A stretch of DNA of 64,000 nucleotides, from positions 119,113 to 183,112 of the forward strand of contig NZ_VTHK01000019.1 in NCBI RefSeq assembly GCF_009765355.1. The letters run 5' to 3'. Positions 41,770-50,734 of the stretch are shown here, one piece after another. The position numbers and the translations under genes are program-made. Numbering within the stretch: position 1 is the first letter of the stretch; every line of letters begins with the position of its first letter. Source of the DNA: Amycolatopsis anabasis (GTDB taxonomy: Bacteria > Actinomycetota > Actinomycetes > Mycobacteriales > Pseudonocardiaceae). The notes under the pieces were generated by a model. It was not told the origin of the DNA and did not search any database. It saw nothing but the letters and a program-made list of their open reading frames with translations.

Positions 41770-41773
41770 CCCG

Positions 41774-41830
41774 GTGTCATGAGGGGACCCCTCCAGACAC
41801 TTTTTGTCTGGAGGGGTCCCCTCATGACAC
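41774..41830. terminator. 26-bp perfect hairpin between convergent genes
   Basis: Arms 41774-41799 and 41805-41830 are fully complementary (26 bp; GTGTCATGAGGGGACCCCTC... and its complement) around loop CTTTT. It begins 5 bp after the GH2 stop and ends 7 bp before the LLM stop, so it can terminate both converging transcripts. Confidence 0.85.
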
Positions 41831-41837
41831 GGCGGGG

Positions 41838-42770
41838 TCAGAGCTGGCGGGCGACCTCGGTGGCGATCAGTTCGATGTGGTCGAGGTCGGAGAGGTCGAG
41901 CACCTGGAGGTAGAGGCGGCCGATCCCGGTCTCCGCCCGCCACCGGCCGATGGTGTCGACCACCTCGGCGGGGGAACCGGCGAGCCCGTTCTGCCGCAGT
42001 TCCGGCACCTCGCGGCCGATGGCCGCGGCCCGGCGAGCCACCTCGGCGTCATCCCGGCCGACGGCGACCACCAGCGCACTCGACTTGGTGATCTCCTCCG
42101 GGTCCCGGCCCGCTTCGCGCGCCGCGGCGTCCACCCGGTCGAACTGGGCCTTGGCGGTGGCGATGTCCACGAACGGCAGGTTGAACTCGTTCGCGAACCG
42201 GGCGGCCAGCGCGGGGGTGCGCTTCTTGCCGCCACCGCCGATGATCACCGGCGGCCGCGGGCGCTGTGCGGGTTTGGGCAACGCGGGAGCGTCCGCCAGC
42301 TGGTAGTGCTTGCCGTTGAACGAGTACGTCTCCCCTTCCGGGGTCTCCCACAGTCCGGTGATGACCTCCAGCTGCTCGGAGTAGAGGTCGAACCGTTCCT
42401 TGATCTCGGGCAGCGGGATGCCGTAGGCGGTGTGCTCGCCGTCGAACCAGCCGGAGCCGAGGCCGAACTCGACCCGCCCGCCGGACATCTGGTCCACCTG
42501 CGCCACCGAGATCGCGAGCACCGACGGGTGCCGGAAGGTCGCGGCGGTGACCAGGGTGCCGAGCCGGATCCGGGAGGTCTCCCGGGCCAGCCCGGCGAGC
42601 GTGATCCACGCGTCGGTCGGGCCCGGCAGCCCGGACCCGTCCCCCATCTTCAGGTAGTGGTCGGAGCGGAAGAAGGCGTCGTAGCCGAGATCCTCGGTCG
42701 CCTTCGCCACGCGGAGCAGGTCGTCGTAGCTCGCCCCCTGCTGGGGCTCGGTAAAGATCCTCAAGTCCAC
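41838..42770 (-). CDS. LLM-class (F420-dependent-type) oxidoreductase
   Basis: 310-aa luciferase-like TIM barrel: IFTEPQQGASYDDLLRVAKATEDLGYDAFFRSDHYL at the N terminus, ARETSRIRLGTLVTAATFRHPSVLA, and GGRVEFGLGSGWFDGEHTAYGIPLP, the standard F420-LLM blocks (TIGR03560 type). Probably reduces or oxidises a small organic substrate with cofactor F420 rather than FMN. GTG start with TAGGGT seven bases upstream on the minus strand, a leaderless promoter. Confidence 0.92.
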   Translation of the reverse strand: MDLRIFTEPQQGASYDDLLRVAKATEDLGYDAFFRSDHYLKMGDGSGLPGPTDAWITLAGLARETSRIRLGTLVTAATFRHPSVLAISVAQVDQMSGGRVEFGLGSGWFDGEHTAYGIPLPEIKERFDLYSEQLEVITGLWETPEGETYSFNGKHYQLADAPALPKPAQRPRPPVIIGGGGKKRTPALAARFANEFNLPFVDIATAKAQFDRVDAAAREAGRDPEEITKSSALVVAVGRDDAEVARRAAAIGREVPELRQNGLAGSPAEVVDTIGRWRAETGIGRLYLQVLDLSDLDHIELIATEVARQL

Positions 42771-42795
42771 GCCGACAACCCTAGTCGCCGGAAGA

Positions 42796-43392
42796 TCAGC
42801 TCGCCGCGCACCGGATGCGGTTGAGCAGCTGGATGATCACGGCCTCGACCTCGGCACCGACCTTCTTCGGATCGGCCGAACTCGCGATCGCGGCGGCCGC
42901 GCTGGACAGCGCGCCGTAGAGCATCCGGGAGGTGATCTCGACCGGGACGTCGTCCACCTCACCGGCTTCGATCAACGCCTCGAGGCTGGATCGGATCAAG
43001 CCGAAACTGAAATGGTCTTCGGCTTCTCGCCAGCGTTCCCAGCCCATCACCACCGGCGCCTCGTGAATCGCGATGCGCTGATAAGCGGGGTCGAGGCAGC
43101 TTTTGATAAATGTACGTAAACCGGTGAGCGCGCGCTCCCACGGCGTCCCCGGACCACCCATTATTTTCGTGAGCCGGTCGAATACCTGGGTTTCCACCGC
43201 GTCGAAAGCGGCCTCGAACAGGGCCTGCTTCCCGCTGAAGTGGTGATACAGCGCACCTTTGGTAACCCGGGCCCGCTTGGCGACCTCATCGAGTGAAGTA
43301 CCCGCATAACCACGCTTCGTGAACAGTTCGACCGCACTGTCCACCAGCGCCGAACGCGTGGACTCGGAATAGTCGACTCGCCTGGACCTCAT
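42796..43392 (-). CDS. TetR-family transcriptional regulator
   Basis: 198-aa repressor: HTH at about residues 9-56 (TRSALVDSAVELFTKRGYAGTSLDEVAKRARVTKGALYHHFSGKQAL) and a TetR_C-type ligand domain. I start it at ATG 43392 with GAGGGTGG upstream; an extension to 43434 is possible. It is 25 bp upstream of the LLM gene on the same strand and divergent from a hypothetical gene. CATAC-TCGTG-GTATG (43432-43446) in the divergent region is a possible operator. Confidence 0.9.
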   Translation of the reverse strand: MRSRRVDYSESTRSALVDSAVELFTKRGYAGTSLDEVAKRARVTKGALYHHFSGKQALFEAAFDAVETQVFDRLTKIMGGPGTPWERALTGLRTFIKSCLDPAYQRIAIHEAPVVMGWERWREAEDHFSFGLIRSSLEALIEAGEVDDVPVEITSRMLYGALSSAAAAIASSADPKKVGAEVEAVIIQLLNRIRCAAS

Positions 43393-43431
43393 TGTCACCA
43401 CCCTCACAAGCTTAGCCGACTTAGGCTCCCC

Positions 43432-43446
43432 CATACTCGTGGTATG
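43432..43446. promoter_or_regulatory. Short inverted repeat in TetR divergent region
   Basis: CATAC and GTATG, five-base arms five bases apart, between the TetR gene and the divergent hypothetical gene. The size is small for a TetR operator; it may be the core of a longer imperfect site. Confidence 0.35.
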
Positions 43447-43524
43447 TTGGCCGTGTCAGGTCCGTACCGGGAGTATGCCGCAAACCAGCGGTATGGCCCG
43501 GCTCACGGGAGGGGAAATCAGGCC

Positions 43525-44058
43525 ATGAGCTGGAACGACTTCTACCGACGGCGAGACGTCATGGATGCCGTCCTGCGCCAAGCGGCACGGAACCCCGGGG
43601 GCGAACTGCCGTTCGCCGACGTCCCCGGCGCCGCCCAGGCCTTTGCATGCGAAGAGGACCTGCTGCTCGCGCTGCACTACCGCTGGACCCAGTTGCTCAG
43701 CGGTTACCTGCGCGCCGAAGTGGCGGGCCCGGAGGACGCCGAGGGCGTTCCCGGAGACAACGAGGACCACGTGGACGCGGTGACCCGCGCCTGCCACGCC
43801 GCCGCGGCGGACCACGACACGCTGCGCGCCGTGCTGGACGCGAACCTGGACCGGTACGCGTCGCTGCGCTCGATGCGCGAGGCCGAGCAGCGCATGCTCG
43901 CGATCACCGCGGGGCTCGCCGAACCGCACGAGCCGGTCGAGGAGATCACCAAGGTCGGCGCCGCGTTCGACGCGCTGCTGCGCAACGGCCCGGCGCGCCC
44001 GGCCCGGCGGCGCAGCCCGGTCGGCAGCCTGCTGCGGATGCTCGCGCCGAGCGCGTAA
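43525..44058 (+). CDS. Hypothetical protein
   Basis: 177-aa soluble helical protein: MSWNDFYRRRDVMDAVLRQAARNPGGELPF near the N terminus, acidic middle (AEVAGPEDAEGVPGDNEDHVDAVTRACHAAAADHDTL) and basic C-terminal tail (RPARRRSPVGSLLRMLAPSA). No catalytic motif. ATG at 43525 lies about ten bases after GGGAGGGG. Similar proteins are common in Amycolatopsis as far as I recall, but none has a known role. Confidence 0.7.
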   Translation: MSWNDFYRRRDVMDAVLRQAARNPGGELPFADVPGAAQAFACEEDLLLALHYRWTQLLSGYLRAEVAGPEDAEGVPGDNEDHVDAVTRACHAAAADHDTLRAVLDANLDRYASLRSMREAEQRMLAITAGLAEPHEPVEEITKVGAAFDALLRNGPARPARRRSPVGSLLRMLAPSA

Positions 44059-44062
44059 CGCG

Positions 44063-44080
44063 ACTGATAGCGCTCTCAGT
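44063..44080. promoter_or_regulatory. 18-bp near-palindrome upstream of SDR gene
   Basis: ACTGATAGCGCTCTCAGT is symmetrical except for one base pair (T68/C75), centred about 30 bp before the SDR start codon. It looks like a TetR-type operator; the nearest TetR gene is at 42796-43392. Confidence 0.5.
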
Positions 44081-44102
44081 CCGGGTGTAGTTAGCTGAGC
44101 GC

Positions 44103-45062
44103 ATGGCTGCGCAGACGGGGAAATGGACCGAGGACGACATCGGTGACCAGACCGGCCGCACGGTCCTGATCACCGGCGCGAATTCCGGGCTGGGCCTGCG
44201 CACCGCGCAGGTGCTGGCCAGTAAGGGCGCGAAGATCCTGCTCGGCTGCCGGTCCGCGGAACGCGGCGAGCAGGCGTTGCGCTCGGTCGCCGCGGTCGCG
44301 AAGGACCACCAGCCCGAACTGGTCCGCCTGGACCTGGCCGATCTCGAATCGGTCCGCCAGGCGGCCGGTTCGGTGCGCGAACTGACCGGGAACGCGCTGG
44401 ACGTGCTGGTCAACAACGCCGGTCTGATGGCCAGCCCGCGGGGCGTCACCAAGGACGGCTTCGAGCTGCAGTTCGGTACCAACCACCTCGGGCACGCCGC
44501 GCTGACCTGGCTGCTCATGCCCGCGCTGCGCGGCGGCGCGGACGCCCGCGTGGTGACGGTGTCGAGCGTGGCGGCGAGCGGCGCGCAGCTCGACCTCGCC
44601 GATCCGAACTTCGAGCGCCGCCGGTACAACCCGGCCGCGGCCTACGGGCAGTCGAAGCTGGCGAACCAGGTGTTCGCGCTCGAACTGGACCGGCGACTGC
44701 GCGCGGCGAACGTGCCGGTGCGCAGCGTCGCCGCGCATCCGGGGTACACCGCCACCGGGCTGGGCTCGGCGATGGCCCGGTCCTACTCGAATCCGGTGCT
44801 GAGCAAGGTGATCGCACTCGGCAACCGGGCGGGTGAGGTGCTGCTCGCCCAGAACGTCCGGATGGGCGCCCTGCCGCAGCTCTACGCGGCGACCTCGCCC
44901 CGCGCCAACGGCGGCGACTACATCGGACCGGGCGGTGTGGGCGGCCTGCGCGGGCACCCCGCGGTCGTCCGGCCGCTGGGCCGCGCGCTCGACCACGAAA
45001 CCGGTTCCGGCCTGTGGGAACTCACCGCGAAGTTGACCGGGGTCACCCCCGACCCCGCGTGA
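44103..45062 (+). CDS. SDR-family oxidoreductase (retinol-dehydrogenase/WWOX-like group)
   Basis: 319-aa SDR: TGANSGLGLRTAQVLASKGAKILLGCRS (residues about 24-51, NADP-type Arg), DLADLESVR, NNAGLMASPRG, catalytic Ser in TVSSVAASG and Tyr/Lys in AYGQSKLANQVFALEL, then AAHPGYTATGLG. This wording is that of the protochlorophyllide-reductase/retinol-dehydrogenase-like SDRs. ATG at 44103. A near-perfect 18-bp palindrome lies upstream. Substrate unknown. It precedes lipA by 37 bp but lipA has its own promoter box. Confidence 0.9.
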   Translation: MAAQTGKWTEDDIGDQTGRTVLITGANSGLGLRTAQVLASKGAKILLGCRSAERGEQALRSVAAVAKDHQPELVRLDLADLESVRQAAGSVRELTGNALDVLVNNAGLMASPRGVTKDGFELQFGTNHLGHAALTWLLMPALRGGADARVVTVSSVAASGAQLDLADPNFERRRYNPAAAYGQSKLANQVFALELDRRLRAANVPVRSVAAHPGYTATGLGSAMARSYSNPVLSKVIALGNRAGEVLLAQNVRMGALPQLYAATSPRANGGDYIGPGGVGGLRGHPAVVRPLGRALDHETGSGLWELTAKLTGVTPDPA

Positions 45063-45086
45063 CCCTGCGTCCCGGTGATCCGGGCG

Positions 45087-45092
45087 TAGGGT
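45087..45092 (+). promoter_or_regulatory. Leaderless -10 box of lipA
   Basis: TAGGGT, seven bases (TGGGGGC), then the GTG of lipA; no ribosome-binding site in between. Confidence 0.6.
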
Positions 45093-45099
45093 TGGGGGC

Positions 45100-46104
45100 G
45101 TGAGTGTTGTCCCGGAGGGTCGGAAGTTGTTGCGGCTTGAGGTTCGCAACAGTCAGACGCCGATCGAGAAGAAGCCGTCGTGGATCAGGACGCGGGCGCG
45201 GATGGGTCCGGAGTTCACCGAGCTGAAGGGTTTGGTGCGCCGGGAGGGTCTGCACACGGTGTGCGAGGAGGCGGGCTGTCCCAACATCTACGAGTGCTGG
45301 GAAGACCGCGAAGCGACCTTCCTGATCGGCGGGGATCAGTGCACCCGCCGCTGTGACTTCTGCCAGATCGACACCGGCCGCCCCGCCGCCCTGGATCGCG
45401 AGGAGCCGCGGAAGGTGGCCGAGAGCGTGCGGGCGATGGGCCTGCGCTACTCCACGGTGACCGGGGTCGCCCGCGACGATCTCGACGACGGTGGTGCCTG
45501 GCTCTACGCCGAGACCGTGCGGCAGATCCACGCGTTGAACCCCGGCACGGGTGTCGAGTTGTTGATCCCGGATTTCAACGCCGACCCCGGCCAGTTGGCC
45601 GAGGTTTTCGGATCGCGGCCGGAGGTGCTGGCGCACAATGTGGAGACCGTGCCCAGGATCTTCAAGCGCATCCGCCCCGGGTTCCGCTACGCCCGCTCCC
45701 TGCAAGTGATTACCGCCGCGCGGGAGGCGGGGCTGGTGACGAAGTCGAACCTGATCCTGGGGATGGGCGAGACCCCGGACGAGGTGGCTCCGGCGATGCG
45801 GGATCTGGTGGACGCGGGCTGTGAGATCTTGACGATCACCCAGTACCTGCGGCCCTCACCGCGGCACCACCCGGTGGACCGGTGGGTCAAACCCGAGGAG
45901 TTCGTCGAGCATTCGAAGGCCGCCGAAGCGATGGGCTTCGCCGGGGTCATGGCCGGACCACTCGTGCGCTCGTCCTACCGCGCCGGTCGGCTGTACGCGC
46001 AGACCAAGCGGCACCGGGGCGAGGAGTTGCCGGAAAACCTGGCGCACCTGGCCGAAGCCGGGCCCGCCGCCCAGGAAGCCAGCGCACTCCTGGCCCGGAA
46101 GTGA
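45100..46104 (+). CDS. lipA: Lipoyl synthase
   Basis: 334-aa radical-SAM enzyme that inserts two sulfurs into protein-bound octanoyl groups. Both clusters are visible: auxiliary cluster C55-x4-C60-x5-C66 (CEEAGCPNIYEC) and SAM cluster C81-x3-C85-x2-C88 (CTRRCDFC). The C-terminal VRSSYRA provides the serine ligand of the auxiliary cluster. GTG at 45100 matches the leaderless promoter. It completes the lipoate pathway started by lipB. Confidence 0.97.
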   Translation: MSVVPEGRKLLRLEVRNSQTPIEKKPSWIRTRARMGPEFTELKGLVRREGLHTVCEEAGCPNIYECWEDREATFLIGGDQCTRRCDFCQIDTGRPAALDREEPRKVAESVRAMGLRYSTVTGVARDDLDDGGAWLYAETVRQIHALNPGTGVELLIPDFNADPGQLAEVFGSRPEVLAHNVETVPRIFKRIRPGFRYARSLQVITAAREAGLVTKSNLILGMGETPDEVAPAMRDLVDAGCEILTITQYLRPSPRHHPVDRWVKPEEFVEHSKAAEAMGFAGVMAGPLVRSSYRAGRLYAQTKRHRGEELPENLAHLAEAGPAAQEASALLARK

Positions 46105-46216
46105 CCCTGAACACCAAAGTCCGGGTAACTCCCTGACGAAAGTCGACGGCGCGATCGCTACTGTCCGGATAGGTTGAAAAAGGACATACCGCCGATCGGC
46201 TGACAGGGGGCTCCTC

Positions 46217-46879
46217 GTGGCTTTGGTGACCGACATCCTGGACTGGCTGCAAAGCCTTCCCCCGGCGGGGGTGACCGCCGGTGCCGGACTGCTCGTCCTC
46301 GGCGAATGCACGCTGGGTCTGGGTTTCATCGCGCCCGGGGAAACCGGTCTGTTCATCCTCGGCACCACGGCCAACAGCGTCCCGAAGTTCCTGCTCATGT
46401 GGCTGGTCACCACGATCTGCGCGGTCGCGGGCGATTCGATCGGCTACCTCATCGGCAAGAAGTTCGGACCGAAGCTCCGGCAGACGAAACTGGTGCGCAA
46501 GCACGGTGCCGACGGCTGGGACAAGGCCACCGACGTGCTGCGCAGGCGGGGTGCGTGGGCGGTGCTCATCGCGATCTTCGTCCCGGTGCTGCGCACGCTG
46601 GTCCCTGCCGCGGCAGGGACTTCTTCGTTGCCCTACCGGAAGTTCCTGCCCGCGGTGACCGTCGGCGCGGCCGGGTGGTGCGCCCTGCACATCGGCATCG
46701 GCGCGGCGGCCGGCGAGGCCGCCAAGAAGGTCGAGGACCTGGTGGGCAAGGGCAGCTGGATCCTGTTCGGCGTGATCATCGTCGCCGCGCTGGTGTTCTT
46801 CCTGGTCAAGCGCAAGCGCGCCAAAGCGGCCGAACAGGCCAAAGCGGAAACCCGCGAAGAGTCCAGTCTCCTGAGCTGA
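46217..46879 (+). CDS. DedA-family membrane protein
   Basis: 220-aa polytopic protein with the DedA (SNARE-associated/VTT) pattern: GLGFIAPGETGLFILG with the conserved acidic residue, AGDSIGYLIGKKFGPKL, and RRRGAWAVLIAIFVPVLRTLVPAAAG (the F.PG.R-like motif, here FVPVLR). A last membrane helix (WILFGVIIVAALVFFLV) is followed by a cytoplasmic Lys/Ala/Glu tail. DedA proteins are thought to transport undecaprenyl phosphate or phospholipids and support membrane potential. GTG start behind GGGGGCTCC-type weak site; start less certain. Confidence 0.9.
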   Translation: MALVTDILDWLQSLPPAGVTAGAGLLVLGECTLGLGFIAPGETGLFILGTTANSVPKFLLMWLVTTICAVAGDSIGYLIGKKFGPKLRQTKLVRKHGADGWDKATDVLRRRGAWAVLIAIFVPVLRTLVPAAAGTSSLPYRKFLPAVTVGAAGWCALHIGIGAAAGEAAKKVEDLVGKGSWILFGVIIVAALVFFLVKRKRAKAAEQAKAETREESSLLS

Positions 46880-46986
46880 ACCCCTCAGGGACATATCGTC
46901 CCCCAGGCCGATGCGCGGCCCGCTCCGGCCCCCTAGCCTCGGCGAGGTTCGCGGCGATCGCCGACGATCTGCCTGGGGAGGCGCAT

Positions 46987-48591
46987 ATGCGATTGAGAAT
47001 CACCCGTGCACGCCTGAGGTCGGGGATGTCCCTGACCCTGTGCGCGCTGACCGCGGCCGCGGCGGCGAGCGTGCCCACGCTCGCCACCGCGGAGCCGGCC
47101 GCGGCGGCGCCGCAGTGGCAGGGGTGTCCGGACAATCTGCCCGCTCCACTGGAATGCACGAAGCTCGCCGTTCCGCTGGACTACCGCGACCCGGACGGCG
47201 CGAAGCTCGAAGTCGCGGTGTCCCGGCTGAAGGCGACCAATCCGAAGACCCGGCGCGGCGTCCTGCTGCTCAACCCGGGTGGCCCCGGCGGACCGGGGCT
47301 CAACCTGCCGCTGCGGTTCGGCGAACTCATGCCGCGCAGCGTGACCGACAGCTACGACCTCATCGGGTTCGATCCGCGCGGCACCGGGCACAGCTCGCCG
47401 GTCACCTGCGAACTCACCCCGCAGCAACAGGATCCGGGCAAGGTCATCCCCTACCCGGCGCCGAACGGGGACATCACCGAGAACGTCGCGTTCGCGCGCC
47501 AGATCGCCGCGCAGTGCGCGCAGCACTCGGGATCGGTGCTGCCGCACATCACGACCGCCAACACCGCCCGGGACATGGACCGGATCCGGGCCGCGCTCGG
47601 CGAGCAGAAGATCTCGTACTTCGGGGTCTCCTACGGTTCCTACCTCGGCGGGGTGTTCACCACGCTGTTCCCGGAACGCTCCGACCGGATCATCCTGGAC
47701 AGCGTCGTCGATCCGCGGAACGTGTGGCGCAGCGTGTGGCGGCACTGGGGCGCGTCCACCGAGGAACGTTTCGAGGACTTCGCCAAATGGGCGGCCCAGC
47801 GCGATCCGTCCTTCGAACTGGGCTCCACCCCGCAGGCGGTGCGGGCGACCTACCTGTCACTCGCGTCCACTTTGGACACCAAAACGCTCGACGGGCTGAC
47901 CGGCAACGTCTTCCGCGGCCAGGTCCGGGGCGCGTTGTACGGGGACAAGAACTTCACCCCGCTGGCACAGCTGATGCAGTCGATCAAACGCGGTGACGGC
48001 GCCGCGGCCGCCGAGTACGGACGCGCGGCGTCCGCCGAAGTCGACCCGGGCCAGGCGTCGGTCGCGACCCTGTGGGGCATCGTGTGCGACGACGCGTCCT
48101 GGACGGGTTCGATCGCCCAGCACCAGAAACAGGTTCTGGCGGACAAGAAGAACTACCCGATCACGAACGGGATGCCGTCGAACATCTGGCCGTGCGCGTT
48201 CTGGAAGAACAAGCCGGTCGAGCCCCCGGTGAAGATCACCGACCGCGGCCCGGCCAACGTCCTGCTCACCCAGAACCTGCGCGACCCGGCGACCCCGCTG
48301 CTCGGCGCGGTCGCCATGCGCGGGGCGCTCGGTGACCGGGCCCGCCTGGTGAGCGCCGACCAGGGTGGCCACGGCACCTACCTGTTCACCGAGAACGCCT
48401 GCGTCACCAACGCGGCGACGACGTTCCTGGTGCACGGCACCCTGCCGAAGAACGACGTCTACTGCGGGAACCAGACAGCAGCCGCCCCGGAGTCCACAGT
48501 GGACACCGCACCGGCGAAACCGCTGACCCCGGAGCGGCGGGCCGAACTGGTGCGGGAGCTGCAGGCGAAGCAACTCCCGCTCGGCGGGTAG
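46987..48591 (+). CDS. Secreted S33-family alpha/beta-hydrolase (tripeptidyl aminopeptidase-like)
   Basis: 534-aa exported hydrolase. Signal peptide at residues 1-41 (RR near the N terminus, hydrophobic core LTLCALTAAAAASVP, AAAA end), alpha/beta-hydrolase core with LLLNPGGPGGPGLN oxyanion region, IGFDPRGTGHSS, nucleophile in FGVSYGSYLGG (about S218), and the C-terminal TAP-like domain bearing Asp in LRDPATPLLG and His in GGHGTYLF. This is the SCO-type mycelium-associated tripeptidyl aminopeptidase group that removes peptides from protein N termini. ATG at 46987 behind GGGGAGG. Cysteines C112-like pairs suggest disulfides. Confidence 0.9.
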   Translation: MRLRITRARLRSGMSLTLCALTAAAAASVPTLATAEPAAAAPQWQGCPDNLPAPLECTKLAVPLDYRDPDGAKLEVAVSRLKATNPKTRRGVLLLNPGGPGGPGLNLPLRFGELMPRSVTDSYDLIGFDPRGTGHSSPVTCELTPQQQDPGKVIPYPAPNGDITENVAFARQIAAQCAQHSGSVLPHITTANTARDMDRIRAALGEQKISYFGVSYGSYLGGVFTTLFPERSDRIILDSVVDPRNVWRSVWRHWGASTEERFEDFAKWAAQRDPSFELGSTPQAVRATYLSLASTLDTKTLDGLTGNVFRGQVRGALYGDKNFTPLAQLMQSIKRGDGAAAAEYGRAASAEVDPGQASVATLWGIVCDDASWTGSIAQHQKQVLADKKNYPITNGMPSNIWPCAFWKNKPVEPPVKITDRGPANVLLTQNLRDPATPLLGAVAMRGALGDRARLVSADQGGHGTYLFTENACVTNAATTFLVHGTLPKNDVYCGNQTAAAPESTVDTAPAKPLTPERRAELVRELQAKQLPLGG

Positions 48592-48599
48592 CCCGAGGA

Positions 48600-48672
48600 G
48601 CACTTTGTCGGCTAAGTGCGATACCACCGCGATCCAGGTGGGCCAATACGTCGCACTTGGCCGACAAAGTGC
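48600..48672. terminator. 22-bp hairpin between convergent genes
   Basis: Arms 48600-48621 and 48651-48672 (GCACTTTGTCGGCTAAGTGC... and its complement, one G-T pair) with a smaller CCACC/GGTGG stem inside the loop (48624-48628, 48637-48641). It fills the gap between the S33 peptidase and acyl-CoA dehydrogenase stop codons, so it probably terminates both. Confidence 0.75.
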
Positions 48673-48681
48673 ACAACCTGA

Positions 48682-50616
48682 TCAGCTGGTGCCCGTGGTG
48701 TAGCGGCGGGCCACGTTCTCGACCTGCGAAGCGCCCGGTTCCCAGTGGGCGATCCACGGGCCGGTTCCCTCGCTGGGGTCCAGCACGCCCGCCTCGAGCC
48801 AGGTGTACCGGCCGGAGAGGGTGTTCGCCGCCAGCCGGAAATCGGCGTCGTCGGTGTTCGTCCACAGCGCGTCGAAGAGCTTCTCGACGCGCAGGCGGGA
48901 CTGCTCGCAGAAGGTGTCCGCCAGCTCGTAGGCCGCCTCGCCCTGGCCGGGGTCGTCGGCGCGCAGCATCTCCGCCCGCACACAACTCGCCGACATCGCG
49001 AACAGTTCGGCCCCGATGTCCACCACCCGGGCCAGGAAACCCTGCCGCTTCTCCAGCCCCGCCTGCCAGCGCGCCATCCCGTAGAACGTCGACCGGGCCA
49101 GCTTGCGCGCGGTCCGTTCGACATACCGGAGATGCCCGGCGAGCGAGCCGAATTCGCGGAAGGAAGTCGGCACCTGGCCACGCCCGGTGACCAGCTGCGG
49201 CAGCCACTTCGCGTAGAACGTGCTCGCCTTCGCGGCCGCCTTCGCCTTGGTCTTGACGTCGGCCTCGGCGTCGGCCAGCGCACCCGCGGCGGACAGGTGG
49301 GCGTCCACCGCCTCGCGGGCGATGAGCAGGTGCATGATCTCCGTCGAGCCCTCGAAGATCCGGTTGATGCGCAGGTCGCGGACGATCTGCTCGACCGGCA
49401 CCGCGCGTTCGCCGCGCGCGGCCAGGGATTCCGCCGTCTCGTAACCCCGGCCGCCGCGGATCTGCATCAGCTCGTCGGCGACCAGGCAGGACATCTCACT
49501 CGCCCAGAGCTTGGCCAGCGCCGCCTCGATGCGAATGTCGTTGCGGCCTTCGTCGCTCATGTGACCGGACAGGTCGAGCACGCTCTCCAGCGCGAACGTG
49601 GTCGCGGCGATGAACGCGATCTTGTTCGCCACCGCCCCGTGCTCGCCCACCGGTTTGCCCCACTGGACGCGTTCGGCGGACCATTCGCGGGCGATCTTCA
49701 GGCACCACTTCCCCGCCCCCGCGCACAGCGCCGGGATCGACAGGCGCCCGGTGTTCAGCGTGGCCAGCGCGATCTTCAGCCCCTCGCCTTCCCGGCCGAC
49801 CATGTCGTCCTTGGACACCCGGACGTTGTGGAACCGGGTCACCCCGTTCTCGATGCCGCGCAGGCCCATGAACGCGTTGCGGCGCTCGACGGTGATCCCC
49901 GGCGAATCCGCCTCGACGATGAACGCGGTGACCCCGCCGCGGTGCCCCTCGCTCCGCGGCACCCGGGCCATCACGACGACCAGCTCGGCGACCACCCCGT
50001 TGGTGGTCCACAGTTTCACGCCGTTCAGCTCGTACCCCTCGCCGTCCTCGGTCGGGGTCGCCGAGGTCGCCAGCCGCGCCGGGTCCGAACCCACGTCCGG
50101 TTCGGTGAGCAGGAACGCGGTGACCGCCCCGCGCGCGCAGCGCGGCAGGAACTTCGCCTTCTGCTCGGGCGTTCCGGCGAGCTTCAGCGGTTCGGGCACC
50201 CCGATCGACTGGTGCGCCGACAGCAGCACGCCGAGCGTCGGATTCACCGACCCGACGAGCATGAGCGCGCGGTTGTAGGCGACCTGGGTCAGGCCGAGCC
50301 CGCCGTACTCCTCCGGGATCTTGACGCCGAAGCAGCCCAGTTCGGCCAGGCCCTTGACGTACTCGTCCGGGATCCGGGACTCGCGTTCGATCACGCTCCC
50401 GTCCAGGGTTTCGCAGTAGGCCCGCAGTTCGGTCAGGAACTTCTCGGCCTTGGCGTCGGCCTCGGCCGTCGGGCGGGGATGCGGGTGGACCAGATCGAGC
50501 CGGAAGCGGCCGAGGTAGAGCTCCTTGGCGAACGAGGGCTTGTGCCAACCGCTCTCGCGCGCCTCCTCCGCGACTGCCCGGGCTTCCTTTTCGGTCACCT
50601 TCGGTTGCTCGGCCAC
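48682..50616 (-). CDS. Large acyl-CoA dehydrogenase
   Basis: 644-aa two-part acyl-CoA dehydrogenase. Residues about 50-430 form the catalytic flavoprotein (LLTEPDVGSDPARLATSA, LNGVKLWTTNG, RIFEGSTEIMHLL); the additional 200 helical residues (about 440-640) are typical of the long FadE group rather than of short-chain enzymes. I use GTG at 50616 because GAGGGAGG lies upstream; a longer reading to 50667 lacks support. It is monocistronic between two hairpins. Substrate chain length unknown. Confidence 0.9.
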   Translation of the reverse strand: MAEQPKVTEKEARAVAEEARESGWHKPSFAKELYLGRFRLDLVHPHPRPTAEADAKAEKFLTELRAYCETLDGSVIERESRIPDEYVKGLAELGCFGVKIPEEYGGLGLTQVAYNRALMLVGSVNPTLGVLLSAHQSIGVPEPLKLAGTPEQKAKFLPRCARGAVTAFLLTEPDVGSDPARLATSATPTEDGEGYELNGVKLWTTNGVVAELVVVMARVPRSEGHRGGVTAFIVEADSPGITVERRNAFMGLRGIENGVTRFHNVRVSKDDMVGREGEGLKIALATLNTGRLSIPALCAGAGKWCLKIAREWSAERVQWGKPVGEHGAVANKIAFIAATTFALESVLDLSGHMSDEGRNDIRIEAALAKLWASEMSCLVADELMQIRGGRGYETAESLAARGERAVPVEQIVRDLRINRIFEGSTEIMHLLIAREAVDAHLSAAGALADAEADVKTKAKAAAKASTFYAKWLPQLVTGRGQVPTSFREFGSLAGHLRYVERTARKLARSTFYGMARWQAGLEKRQGFLARVVDIGAELFAMSASCVRAEMLRADDPGQGEAAYELADTFCEQSRLRVEKLFDALWTNTDDADFRLAANTLSGRYTWLEAGVLDPSEGTGPWIAHWEPGASQVENVARRYTTGTS

Positions 50617-50683
50617 CGTGACCTCCCTCGTCGAGCCGTCAAGGACTATGTGACGAGTGTTACCCACGAGTAGCGAAAAGAAA

Positions 50684-50725
50684 ACCGGTAGCCGGGCGAA
50701 ATCGGGGTTTCGCCCGGCTACCGGT
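50684..50725. terminator. 18-bp hairpin with minus-strand U-tract
   Basis: Perfect arms 50684-50701 and 50708-50725 (ACCGGTAGCCGGGCGAAA and its complement) with loop TCGGGG. Read on the minus strand the stem is followed by TTTTCTTTTC, so it is an intrinsic terminator for the 273-aa gene that stops at 50735. Confidence 0.85.
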
Positions 50726-50734
50726 CCTCGCGGT

